A DNA stretch of 64,000 nt from Streptomyces sp. SAI-135. Its GTDB lineage: Bacteria > Actinomycetota > Actinomycetes > Streptomycetales > Streptomycetaceae. A program made the translations under genes and the position numbers. Below, piece after piece: positions 49,930-57,971 of this stretch (position 1 is the stretch's first letter; every line of letters begins with the position of its first letter). Where the stretch lies: assembly GCF_029893805.1 (NCBI RefSeq), contig NZ_JARXYP010000002.1, positions 3,410,001 through 3,474,000 of the forward strand, given 5' to 3'. Under the pieces are notes generated by a model. That model saw nothing but the letters and a program-made list of their open reading frames with translations, ran no database searches and had not been told where the DNA came from.

Positions 49930-52900
49930 TCACGGCTGCCGCAGCCGCTCGTCCAGGCGTTGCGCGTCCTCGGGGCTGAGGCGGCGGAGAAGGGCGCGGG
50001 CGGCCTCGTAATGCCGTACCGATTCCTCTCGGTCGCCCCGCGTCTCGGCGGCCTGACCGAGCCATTCCAGGCAGCGGGCCTCCCAGTGCTCGGACCGGGA
50101 GGCGCCCGTCCGGAAGCGGGCGAGCGCCTCCCTCAGCCGCCGCTCGCCGCCGTCGGGGTCCCCGTGGCGGTCGAGGACATGACCGAGAAGGGCCAGGACG
50201 CGCGTCGCCTCGTACGCCTCCCCCAGCGCGTCCAGTTCGGTGCCCGCCCGGCGCAACTGCTCGGCGGCCGTGGCCAGGTCACCGGCGGCCAGCGCGGTCT
50301 CGCCGAGGCGCCGCCGGGTCAGGGCCGCGCCGCGTCGGTATCCGATCGACTCCCTCAGCCGCAGGGCGTGCTCGAAGTGGCCGCGTGCCTCGTCGAGCCG
50401 GTGGGCCAGGAGTGCTACGTGCCCCAACCCGCTGACGGCCTGGGCCTGTTGACGTACGTCCCCGTCGGCCGTGGCCATCTCCAGCGCCTGCCGGTACCAG
50501 TCGGCCGCCTCCCGGTACCGTCCCGCGTTGCGCAGGCCGATCGCGCCGGAGGTGAGCATGCGGCCCTCCCCCTGCCGCGCACCGCTTCGCCGCGCCGCTT
50601 CGAGACCGAGCGCGTGCGCCTCGATCCACATCTGCGAGGGACGCAGCCGCAGGAAGAGGGGCCACATGAGGTCCGTCAGACGCCAGCAGGAGTCGTGCCA
50701 GCCGAGCCGGGCCGAGAGGCGCACGGCGCCCATCAGCACGTTGCGGTACGTGTCCAGCCAGGTCAGCGCCGCCTCCGGACCGTCGAGCGGTGTCGCGTCG
50801 GCCGCGCTCGCGGACAGGTCGTGCCCGGCGAGCCGGTGGCTGGGGGTGAGGATGCCTTCCGCCGAAGCCGCGGTGGCCAGACACCAGTCCACGAACCGCC
50901 GCAGGGTGCGCTCGCGTCGGCCGGGATGCGCCAGCCCCTCCTCCTCACCGAGCCGTCGGGCGTGCGGCTGGACGAGGTCGTGGAACCGGTAGGTGCCCGG
51001 CCCGGTCTCCTCCAGCAGATTCGCCTCCACGAGCGCGTTCACGGCGATGTCGGCGGCCTCCGCGCGGTCGACGACGACCGGTTCCTCGACGCCTGGTTCC
51101 TCGACGCCTGGTTCCTCGGCGCCTGGTCCCTCGGCGTCGTCCGCGAGGGAGGTCAGGAAGGAGAAGTCGTGGCGGTCGGCGGGCAGCAGTCCCATCCGGC
51201 GGTACAGCGCCCGGCTCCCGTCCGGGAGGACGCCGTACGCCATGTCGAGCGCCGTGCGCATCACGGCCTCCCCGTCCACACGCAGCGCCTCGACGGCACC
51301 CCGCCCCCGCGACAGGCTCTCGGCCAGGGCGGACACCGGGCGATGGGGCCGCAGGGCGAGTTGGGCGGAGGCCAGGGCCACGGCCAGCGGCAGGCGGCCG
51401 CACAGTCTGACCACCTCACGCGCGGCGGAGGGTTCCCGGGCGACGCGCGTTCCACCGCCGACGGCGAGGAGTTCGACGGCCGAGGCGGTGGGGAGCCCTT
51501 CCAGCCGGTGCACGGACGCGCCGTCGACACGCAGCCCGGTGAGGTTGTTCCTGCTGGTCACCATGGTGAGTCCGGTCGCAGTGCCGAGCAGGAGGGGGCG
51601 TACCTGGGCGGCTGTGAACGCGTTGTCCAGCAGGACGGCCAGCCGCAGCCCCGAGGTCGTGGAACGCCACAGCGCGCTCCGCTGCGCGGTCCCGTTCGGC
51701 ACCGAGGAGGCGCCCAGCGCGACCAGGAAGGCTTCCAGGACGGTGGCCGGGGAGACGGGGGCGCCGTCCGCGAGGGTGCTCCTGCCTCCTAGGTCGGCGT
51801 AGAGCTGACCGTCGGGAAAGCTGTCGGCGTGTTCGTGGAGCCAGTGGGCGGCGAGGGTGGTCTTCCCGACGCCCGCGAGCCCGCTGACCACCAGAACCTG
51901 CGCCGCGTGCGCCGACCGCTCGGCCCACAGCACGTCGAGTGCGCGCCGATCGGCCTCCCGCCCGACGAACCGGGCGGTCACCGGCGGCAGTTGACGGGGG
52001 ACGGGATGAGGGGGCGGCGGCGCCGGGGTGGCGTGGTGAAAGTGGACACCACCGTGAATGTCCCGGGCCTGCACGCTGGGCCCGTGGAACACGGGACTGC
52101 CGCTGATGAGGTTGGTGGTGGGGGCGGACCCGGGAGCGGGTCCGGGTGTCGTGGGGGGCGGCTCGGAGGGTGGGGGCTCGGGGGGTGGGGGCGCGGAGGG
52201 TGGGGGCGCGGAGGGTGGGGGCGCGGAGGCGAGCGGCACGGGGGCCGAATCAGGCGGCGGAGACGCGGAAGCGGACGGCACGGCGCCCGAATCGGAGGGC
52301 GGGGACGCGCAAGCGGACGGCACGACACCCGAATCCGGAGACGCAGACACAGGCAGCACCGACGGCAAGGCAGAGGGCGCAGCCGCAGGCGCAGAGGCGA
52401 GCGGCACGACACTCGAAGCAGGAGACGCAGACGCAGGCAGCCCCGGCGGCCAGGCGGAAGGCGCGGGCGCGGCGGCGGGTGACGCGGGCGCCGGCCCGGG
52501 CGACGCAAACGCGGAAACGCCCGGCACGACGCCCCGATCGGAAGACGGGAACCCGCAAGCGGACACGGACGGCACGACGACACCCGAACCGGGAGAGACC
52601 GACGCAGACACAGGCAGCCCCGACGGCCAGGCAGAAGGCGCGGGCGCGGCGGCGGGTGACGCGGGCGCCGGCCCGGGCGACCCCGGCGGGAAGGCGGAAC
52701 ACGCGCTGCCCCACCCCCGCGACGGGCCCCCGGACGCGGACGGCACGGAGGCAGGCCACGGCGGCGTCGGCACGGACGCGGATGCGGACGCCGTCGCGGA
52801 TGGTCCGGAGACCGACGTGGGCTGCCACGGCGCGGACGCGGACGCCGCTGCGGACGGTCCGGACGCCGGCGTGGGCGGCCACGGCCCGGACACAGGTGGC

Positions 52901-53292
52901 CCGGCACCCGACCGGTGCGACGCCGTCGATGCCGACGACGCAGGCACCCCGGACGACGTGGTCGACCCTCCGAGCGCCGCGCCAAGGGCCGTGGCCGGCG
53001 TCGGCCCGGCGCCGGGCCCGGAGTGCAGCCACGCGCTCAACGCCTCCCGGGTCGCCGGATCGCGAGCCGTCAACTCCACCAACTGCGAGGCCAGTTGCTC
53101 GCAAACAGCCCTCTCGACCGGCAACCCCTGCCCCGCACCAGGGGTCCAGAGCCGCCCCACCGCCGGGTGCACACGGGCCGCGACCTCCATCACCCGGGCC
53201 AGTTCGCGCCAAGCGGGTGCCCCCGTGTCGGCGCCACACGCGACCAGGGCCGACAGCAACGCCTCCGACCCCTCCGAGGAGAAAGCACACAC
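49930..53292 (-). CDS. STAND NTPase: N-terminal effector-associated region, long Pro/Ser/Ala linker, NB-ARC, TPR
   Basis: 1120 residues from GTG 53292, picked because CCGGAAGGAG lies eight bases upstream; a longer reading to ATG 53352 has no ribosome site. Residues 1-~95 are helical (SEALLSALVACGADTGAPAW, LVELTARDPATREALSAWL) and look like an effector-associated adaptor. Residues ~100-385 are low complexity. A motif ISGSPVFHGPSVQARDIHGG precedes the NTPase. NB-ARC: Walker A SGLAGVGKTTLA, Walker B LAVLLDN, sensor TMVTSRNN, GRLPLAVAL and the C-terminal RFHDLV. TPR repeats close the protein (ADWYRQALEMATADGDVRQQAQAVSGLGHVA, quoted by landmarks). STAND proteins oligomerise on a trigger and fire an effector; which effector is unknown. 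Divergent from the SARP regulator. Confidence 0.88.
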   Translation of the reverse strand: MCAFSSEGSEALLSALVACGADTGAPAWRELARVMEVAARVHPAVGRLWTPGAGQGLPVERAVCEQLASQLVELTARDPATREALSAWLHSGPGAGPTPATALGAALGGSTTSSGVPASSASTASHRSGAGPPVSGPWPPTPASGPSAAASASAPWQPTSVSGPSATASASASVPTPPWPASVPSASGGPSRGWGSACSAFPPGSPGPAPASPAAAPAPSAWPSGLPVSASVSPGSGVVVPSVSACGFPSSDRGVVPGVSAFASPGPAPASPAAAPAPSAWPPGLPASASPASSVVPLASAPAAAPSALPSVLPVSASPDSGVVPSACASPPSDSGAVPSASASPPPDSAPVPLASAPPPSAPPPSAPPPPEPPPSEPPPTTPGPAPGSAPTTNLISGSPVFHGPSVQARDIHGGVHFHHATPAPPPPHPVPRQLPPVTARFVGREADRRALDVLWAERSAHAAQVLVVSGLAGVGKTTLAAHWLHEHADSFPDGQLYADLGGRSTLADGAPVSPATVLEAFLVALGASSVPNGTAQRSALWRSTTSGLRLAVLLDNAFTAAQVRPLLLGTATGLTMVTSRNNLTGLRVDGASVHRLEGLPTASAVELLAVGGGTRVAREPSAAREVVRLCGRLPLAVALASAQLALRPHRPVSALAESLSRGRGAVEALRVDGEAVMRTALDMAYGVLPDGSRALYRRMGLLPADRHDFSFLTSLADDAEGPGAEEPGVEEPGVEEPVVVDRAEAADIAVNALVEANLLEETGPGTYRFHDLVQPHARRLGEEEGLAHPGRRERTLRRFVDWCLATAASAEGILTPSHRLAGHDLSASAADATPLDGPEAALTWLDTYRNVLMGAVRLSARLGWHDSCWRLTDLMWPLFLRLRPSQMWIEAHALGLEAARRSGARQGEGRMLTSGAIGLRNAGRYREAADWYRQALEMATADGDVRQQAQAVSGLGHVALLAHRLDEARGHFEHALRLRESIGYRRGAALTRRRLGETALAAGDLATAAEQLRRAGTELDALGEAYEATRVLALLGHVLDRHGDPDGGERRLREALARFRTGASRSEHWEARCLEWLGQAAETRGDREESVRHYEAARALLRRLSPEDAQRLDERLRQP
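52457..52681 (-). repeat. 48-bp duplication within the STAND linker
   Basis: The 48 bases at 52457-52504 recur without error at 52634-52681, 177 bp (59 codons) apart, in frame. Around them the linker has several looser S-A-S-P and P-S-A-P repeats between about 52140 and 52980. These point to expansion by slippage within the gene. Confidence 0.8.
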
Positions 53293-53386
53293 GTACGCGA
53301 CTCCTTCCGGTCCCCCGAAGTCACTCCCCACTCGGAGAAGATGTGAACCCATACGGCTATTTATCGGTCAACTTTGAACACCACCC

Positions 53387-53400
53387 GCCCACTTGTGGGC
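53387..53400. promoter_or_regulatory. Palindrome in the divergent STAND/SARP region
   Basis: GCCCAC-TT-GTGGGC, 6-bp arms, midway between the two divergent starts (53292 and 53470). A dimeric regulator site or a small hairpin; who binds is unknown. Confidence 0.4.
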
Positions 53401-53469
53401 ACTCTTCCCAGGTTCATGACACTCTCGAATGCTCGGCAATCACAGGCCCTACCGGCGGGGAGGACGCTG

Positions 53470-56400
53470 GTGGAGTTCGAGATCAGGCTTTCGGGAGCGG
53501 TGGAGATCCGAACGGCGGGCCGCCGTAGCGATCTCGGATCGACCAAGACACGGCTGACGCTCGCCGGCCTCGCCTGGGACGCGGGCCGCACGGTGAGCGT
53601 GGACACCCTGATCCACCGCATCTGGGACGAGCATCCGCCCGCCAAGGCCCGGGAGGCGCTCCACGCCCACATCTCCCGAATCCGAGGCGCCCTGCGCATG
53701 GCCGGGGGCGACGCTCCCCCGATCGTCAGCCGTACGAACTCGTACGCCCTGGAGGTCGACCCGGAACGCGTGGACCTGCGCCGTTACACGAACTGTGTCG
53801 AGCGGGCCCGTTCCCTGCGGGACAACGGGGACGAGGAGGCCGGACTGCGCCTGCTGGACCGCGCGGAGGCACTGTGGCACGGCGAGCCGCTGGCCGGGAT
53901 CACCGGCTCCTGGGCCGAGCATCTGCGGGCCGCCGTCGGCGAGACCAGCCTCGTCGCCGCGCTGACCAGAGCCGAAATCCTCCTGGACGCGGGGAAGTTC
54001 AGCGATGCCGTACCGGTGCTCATGCCACAGGCAGAGGCACACCCCGTGGACGAGGCGCTGGCCGAGCGACTCGCCGTCGCCCTGTACGGCAGCAACCGGA
54101 CGGCCGAGGCCACCAGACTCCTCCAGCGAACCCGGCAGCGCGTCGTCCGCGACATCGGCCTCGACGCCGGCCGTGGACTGCACCGGGTCCACCAGGGAAT
54201 CCTGGCGGGAACCCCCGCGGCGAGCCTCCTGCCCCGCCCCGGCGCCAAGGACAAGCACCTCGCGCGGCCGACGCGCCAGGTGCCGGACAACCTGCCTCGC
54301 GATGTCCCGTGGGCCGGACGGCGCGATGAACTGCGGCAGCTCACCGCCGCGCTGTGCGAGGGACGCGGAGCCTCGGACGTGGTCACCGTCGAGGCGATCC
54401 ACGGCATGGGCGGGGTCGGAAAGTCGGCCCTGGCCGTCCACCTGGCGCATCGATTACGGGACCGCTTCCCCGACGGCCGCATCCACCTCCACCTCGGCGG
54501 CTGCTCCACCGACCGGACCCCGCCGACCCCGGCCCGCGCCCTCACCGAACTACTGCGGCTGCTTGGCCACGGCACAAGGGAACTACCGCACGAACTGGAC
54601 GAGTTGGTCGCCCTGTGGCGCTCGGTCGCGCGCGATCGCCGGATGCTGGTGATCCTCGACGACGCGACCTCCTCCGAGCAGATCCGCCCCCTTCTCCCGG
54701 GCGCCTCCCCGACAGCGGTCCTGGTGACCAGCCGCCGCCGTCTGCCCGGACTCCCCGGCGTACGCCCGCTCTCCCTGGACGTGCTGCCTCCCGAGGACGC
54801 GGCGGCGCTCTTCTCCCAGCGGCTGGGGAGAACACGCGACACGGACCCCGCGGAGGTGAGAGAGATCGTCCGCAGGTGCGGGCACCTCCCGCTGGCGATC
54901 GAGATCGCCGCCAGCCGGCTGCTCGCCCGCGCCTCCTGGACCACGGCCGACCTGTTGCGCCAGCTGAGCGAAGGCAGCGGCCACCTCGCTCAACTCCACG
55001 ACCTGGAGAGGACGTTGACCCATGTCTTCGCGGTCTCGTACAGGGCTCTCAACGCCGAGCAGCAACTGGTCTTCCGCCGTATCGGACTGCACACGGGGGT
55101 CGAGTTCGGGCCTCGGGCTGTCGCCGCTCTCACAGGACTCCCGGCGGCGACAGCTGAACACGTACTCGAAGAACTGCTCGCCCACCACCTCCTGGCCGAG
55201 CCCATTCCCCACCGTTTCACCATGCATGATCTTTTACGGGACTACGCCAGATCACTGATCGATTCGGGCGGCACCGAATCCGTGGACGAGACCCGACAGG
55301 CCGTGCGAAGACTTGTGGATCACTACGTGCACACCGCGGACAGAGCGGACCGACTGGCCTATCCCTTCCGTTCGCGCACCGATCTAGACACCGGTGATTC
55401 CGGGCCTGCCACCTGTCCGGAAATCGTCGATGCGCAGTCGGCGGAACAGTGGCTGATCGCCGAGTCGGGCAATCTTCTGGACACTCTGAACTGGCTTGTA
55501 CACCACGGCACGGAACATGAACTCGCCATTGCTGTGCACACGTTGGCGGGATTCCTGGACATGGAAGGGCATCTGGCCGCGGCGGAGCCACTGTTGCGGC
55601 GGGCCATCGCCCACTGGAACGCCGCAGGTGAGGACCCGGCCAGGGCGCGAGCCCTGCTCGACCTCTGCGCGGTGCACACCCACGGCTCCCGCTACGAGGA
55701 GGCGATCGCGACCGCACGCGAGGCTCTCGACATTGCCCGCACCCTGGGTGACCGAGAACTGGAGAGCGAATGCGTCCACCAGCTCTCGATCCCCCTGTGG
55801 CAGACCGGGCAGTACAGGTCGGCCCGATCGCTGCTCAAAGAGTCTCTTGATTTCCTGTCGCAAACAAGCGACCGACTCCGCATCGCACGCTGCCGGAATT
55901 TACTCGGAATAAACCATCTCCACCTGGCGGAGAACGACGAAGCTCTCGCCTGCTTCAGCTCGGCCCTGACTGATTTCACAGAGATAGGGGACGAGCGGGG
56001 AAAATACAGCGCGTTGAACAATATTGCGGAGCTCCACAAGAGAGCAGAACGCCCGGAAGAAGCCGCGCTCGCCTATCGAAAAGCGATGATCGTGGCGGAA
56101 CGGATGGGAAATCCACGCGACCGGGCCACGCTCCAGATGAATCTGGCGTCCGTGCTGGACGCGCTCGGCAGAGCAGACGAGGCCCTCGCCCTGTACGGCA
56201 CTGCCCTGCCGGTGCTGCGCGATGTCGGAGACCGGCGGGCGGAGGCCATCGCCCTCACGCGCATCGGCAGGACGTACCGCACGGCCGGCCGCACCGAGGA
56301 GGCCCTGCGACAGCACATCGCCGCACTTGAGATCACACGTGCCATTCATGCGGCGGGCGAGGAGGCCGAGGTCCTCCACGACCTCGCCCTGACCGAACGG

Positions 56401-56565
56401 GACGCGGGGCTCATCTCCCTGGCGCTGACCCATCTCGAGGAGAGCCTGACGGTGAGCCGGCGCATCGGGGCGCCCGCCGAAGAGGCGCGGGCCGCTGGTG
56501 CACTGACCGAGCTTCGGGGCGAGTCGCCGCCCAGTTCAATTCCGTCGAGCACGCCGGAAACATAG
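53470..56565 (+). CDS. AfsR-type SARP regulator with NB-ARC and TPR domains, three TTA codons
   Basis: 1031 residues from GTG 53470, with GGGGAGGA eight bases upstream. FEIRLSGAVEIRTAGRR and TRLTLAGLAWDAGRTVSVDTLIHRIWDEHPP form the OmpR-like SARP DNA-binding domain; the BTAD region follows to about residue 250 (LLDRAEALWHGEPLAGI). NB-ARC: HGMGGVGKSALAVHLAH near 312, RRMLVILDDATS, VLVTSRRRLPGLPG, CGHLPLAIEIAASRL. TPR repeats fill the last ~350 residues (YEEAIATAREALDIARTLGD, YGTALPVLRDVGDRRAEAIALTRIG). This is the AfsR layout; such proteins activate secondary metabolism. TTA codons stand at codons 329, 589 and 811, so translation should need the bldA tRNA. No biosynthetic cluster is within the window, so targets are unknown. 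Confidence 0.92.
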   Translation: MEFEIRLSGAVEIRTAGRRSDLGSTKTRLTLAGLAWDAGRTVSVDTLIHRIWDEHPPAKAREALHAHISRIRGALRMAGGDAPPIVSRTNSYALEVDPERVDLRRYTNCVERARSLRDNGDEEAGLRLLDRAEALWHGEPLAGITGSWAEHLRAAVGETSLVAALTRAEILLDAGKFSDAVPVLMPQAEAHPVDEALAERLAVALYGSNRTAEATRLLQRTRQRVVRDIGLDAGRGLHRVHQGILAGTPAASLLPRPGAKDKHLARPTRQVPDNLPRDVPWAGRRDELRQLTAALCEGRGASDVVTVEAIHGMGGVGKSALAVHLAHRLRDRFPDGRIHLHLGGCSTDRTPPTPARALTELLRLLGHGTRELPHELDELVALWRSVARDRRMLVILDDATSSEQIRPLLPGASPTAVLVTSRRRLPGLPGVRPLSLDVLPPEDAAALFSQRLGRTRDTDPAEVREIVRRCGHLPLAIEIAASRLLARASWTTADLLRQLSEGSGHLAQLHDLERTLTHVFAVSYRALNAEQQLVFRRIGLHTGVEFGPRAVAALTGLPAATAEHVLEELLAHHLLAEPIPHRFTMHDLLRDYARSLIDSGGTESVDETRQAVRRLVDHYVHTADRADRLAYPFRSRTDLDTGDSGPATCPEIVDAQSAEQWLIAESGNLLDTLNWLVHHGTEHELAIAVHTLAGFLDMEGHLAAAEPLLRRAIAHWNAAGEDPARARALLDLCAVHTHGSRYEEAIATAREALDIARTLGDRELESECVHQLSIPLWQTGQYRSARSLLKESLDFLSQTSDRLRIARCRNLLGINHLHLAENDEALACFSSALTDFTEIGDERGKYSALNNIAELHKRAERPEEAALAYRKAMIVAERMGNPRDRATLQMNLASVLDALGRADEALALYGTALPVLRDVGDRRAEAIALTRIGRTYRTAGRTEEALRQHIAALEITRAIHAAGEEAEVLHDLALTERDAGLISLALTHLEESLTVSRRIGAPAEEARAAGALTELRGESPPSSIPSSTPET

Positions 56566-56994
56566 GGATACGCGTGTAGAACCAGGGCTGTCCGACCTGG
56601 TTTCTCACCGAGGCGGACATGTGCTCGATCAAGGCACTACTATCCCTGTCGTGCGACGAGGCACTCCTGCCGTCATTCCGGGCTGCAGCTGGACCTTGCC
56701 CGCACTTCAGCCGCAAACCCACGTTCGTGGAAAGCACGGAAGGCAAAGAACTTCGTGAACTACCTGAGACATGTCCTGGTACTGACGTGCATTGCATATG
56801 TGACCTGGTCGAGCAGTCACGGTCCGACGTACTTCGACATGTGAACCGGCCGGTGTCCGGTACCTCTTGCTCGTGGCATCCGGTGCCGGACACCACCCCG
56901 AATCTGGCCGACACCCACCACCCCCGACCACTCCCGTTCTGGGACGATGGCCTACCGATGCGTTCGACTCCGTTGGGCGACTGGGGGTACCGGA
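56566..56994. other. Non-coding 429 bp after the SARP gene
   Basis: No convincing gene. AACCAGG (56580-56586) and CCTGGTT (56596-56602) form a short hairpin followed by TCTC, a possible terminator for the SARP gene. Nearer the next gene, GGTGTCCGGTACC (56852-56864) pairs with GGTGCCGGACACC (56882-56894) with one G-U, a 13-bp stem with a 17-nt loop. The composition is less GC-biased than in coding neighbours. Confidence 0.6.
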
Positions 56995-57399
56995 GTGGAT
57001 CCGATCTCGGCAAGCCTGCTCGTGGCGGCGGCGACCGGAGCCGGTGGTGAGTTGGGCCGCCAACTCTGGTCCGCGCTCCGGGGACTGGTGCACACCGGTC
57101 CGGCCACCGGCGAAGCCGAACTGACCGCCCTGTCCCAGGCCCCGCACGACGTCGAGCGAGCGCGCGCGCTCAGCGAGGCTCTGAGCCACCGCGCCGAGCA
57201 GGACCCCTCGTTCCGGGCGCACTTGACGCAGTGGCAGCAGCAGGCGCAGCTCCTGCGCACCGGCGACGGGGACACCCACAACGCCATCAGCGGCGGCACA
57301 CAGCACGGACCGGTCGTACAGGGACGGGACTTCTCCGGCATCACCTTCAAAACCCCGCCCCGGAACCGGTCCCCGCACCCACCGCCCGCGGACCGCTGA
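56995..57399 (+). CDS. Small effector-associated protein with ISGG...GPVVQGRD motif
   Basis: 134 residues from GTG 56995; GGGGG lies eight bases upstream. The N-terminus PISASLLVAAATGAGGELGRQ is Ala/Gly-rich helical, perhaps membrane-touching, then a helix with LTALSQAPHDVERARALSEALSHRAEQD. The tail carries NAISGGTQHGPVVQGRDFSG followed by ITF and a Pro-rich end. The same motif occurs in the STAND protein just before its NTPase. Small proteins of this kind are frequent in Streptomyces near NB-ARC and effector-associated (conflict-type) genes. Function unknown; an adaptor in the same pathway is inferred. Confidence 0.7.
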   Translation: MDPISASLLVAAATGAGGELGRQLWSALRGLVHTGPATGEAELTALSQAPHDVERARALSEALSHRAEQDPSFRAHLTQWQQQAQLLRTGDGDTHNAISGGTQHGPVVQGRDFSGITFKTPPRNRSPHPPPADR

Positions 57400-57575
57400 A
57401 CCCGGCCCTCCCGGGCCCGGCGTCCGCACCCCGGCCCGGCCGGCCGCGCACGGTGCCCCAGGGCTGGAGACCCTCCGCTTTCCCCGCTCGCACGCAGCCT
57501 GCCTCAACGACCACCGCGTCACCGCCGAGCGCCCTGCCCGAAGAACACCACACCCTGCCGACCGGCACCGTCGGT

Positions 57576-57938
57576 TCAGTCGCCCGCCTTGCGCACGGCC
57601 AGCAGCACACCTGCCCCCGCGGCCACCGCTCCCACGACACCCGCGGACCGCATGAGCCCCTGGGACGAGCGCCACGACAGCACCGACCACCTCGACTGAG
57701 CCGACAGCAGCGACCCCGTGCTCAGCCACGAGCCCGCCGAGATCAGGGACAGGGCCGAGCCGATCGAGCCCACGGACAGGGCGCTGCCGATCGAGCCGAA
57801 GGACAGGGCCGAACCCACGGAACCGATGGACAGCACCGAGCCCACCGAGCCGATCGACAGCACCGAGTCCTGCGACCACAGGGACAGCACCGAGCCGGAG
57901 GAGGAGTGACGCGCCGGTGACAGGGATGGCTTGGTCAT
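57576..57938 (-). CDS. Serine-rich 9-residue-repeat membrane protein
   Basis: 120 residues from ATG 57938 (weak ribosome site). Residues 17-79 are seven tandem 9-residue units of the form [VAW]LSxxSxxS, for example VLSIGSVGS twice, ALSFGSIGS and ALSVGSIGS; a degenerate eighth follows at 86. A single hydrophobic helix (AGVVGAVAAGAGVLLAV, 99-115) and RKAGD end the protein. The regular Ser/Gly/aliphatic pattern would suit a small beta-solenoid or an adhesive surface strand. Both strands are open over the repeat; the leftward reading is preferred for its membrane helix and its match to serine-glycine repeat proteins I recall from streptomycetes. Function unknown. Confidence 0.6.
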   Translation of the reverse strand: MTKPSLSPARHSSSGSVLSLWSQDSVLSIGSVGSVLSIGSVGSALSFGSIGSALSVGSIGSALSLISAGSWLSTGSLLSAQSRWSVLSWRSSQGLMRSAGVVGAVAAGAGVLLAVRKAGD

Positions 57939-57971
57939 GCCGCCATTCTGCCCGCCCCCGGCCCGCCCGGG

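Noticed and set aside
52146..53528. Long forward frames opposite the STAND linker
   Set aside because: Low-complexity shadows of the repeat linker; NB-ARC motifs prove the reverse strand.
56619..57050. Forward frame of 143 codons in the gap after the SARP gene
   Set aside because: No ribosome site, weak codon bias, Cys-rich unrelated text, and it overlaps the start of the gene at 56995 in another frame.
57718..57909. Forward frame with TEPTEP/RAEP repeats opposite the serine-repeat gene
   Set aside because: It is the complement of the 27-bp repeats; the reverse reading gives a repeat plus membrane helix and is more plausible.
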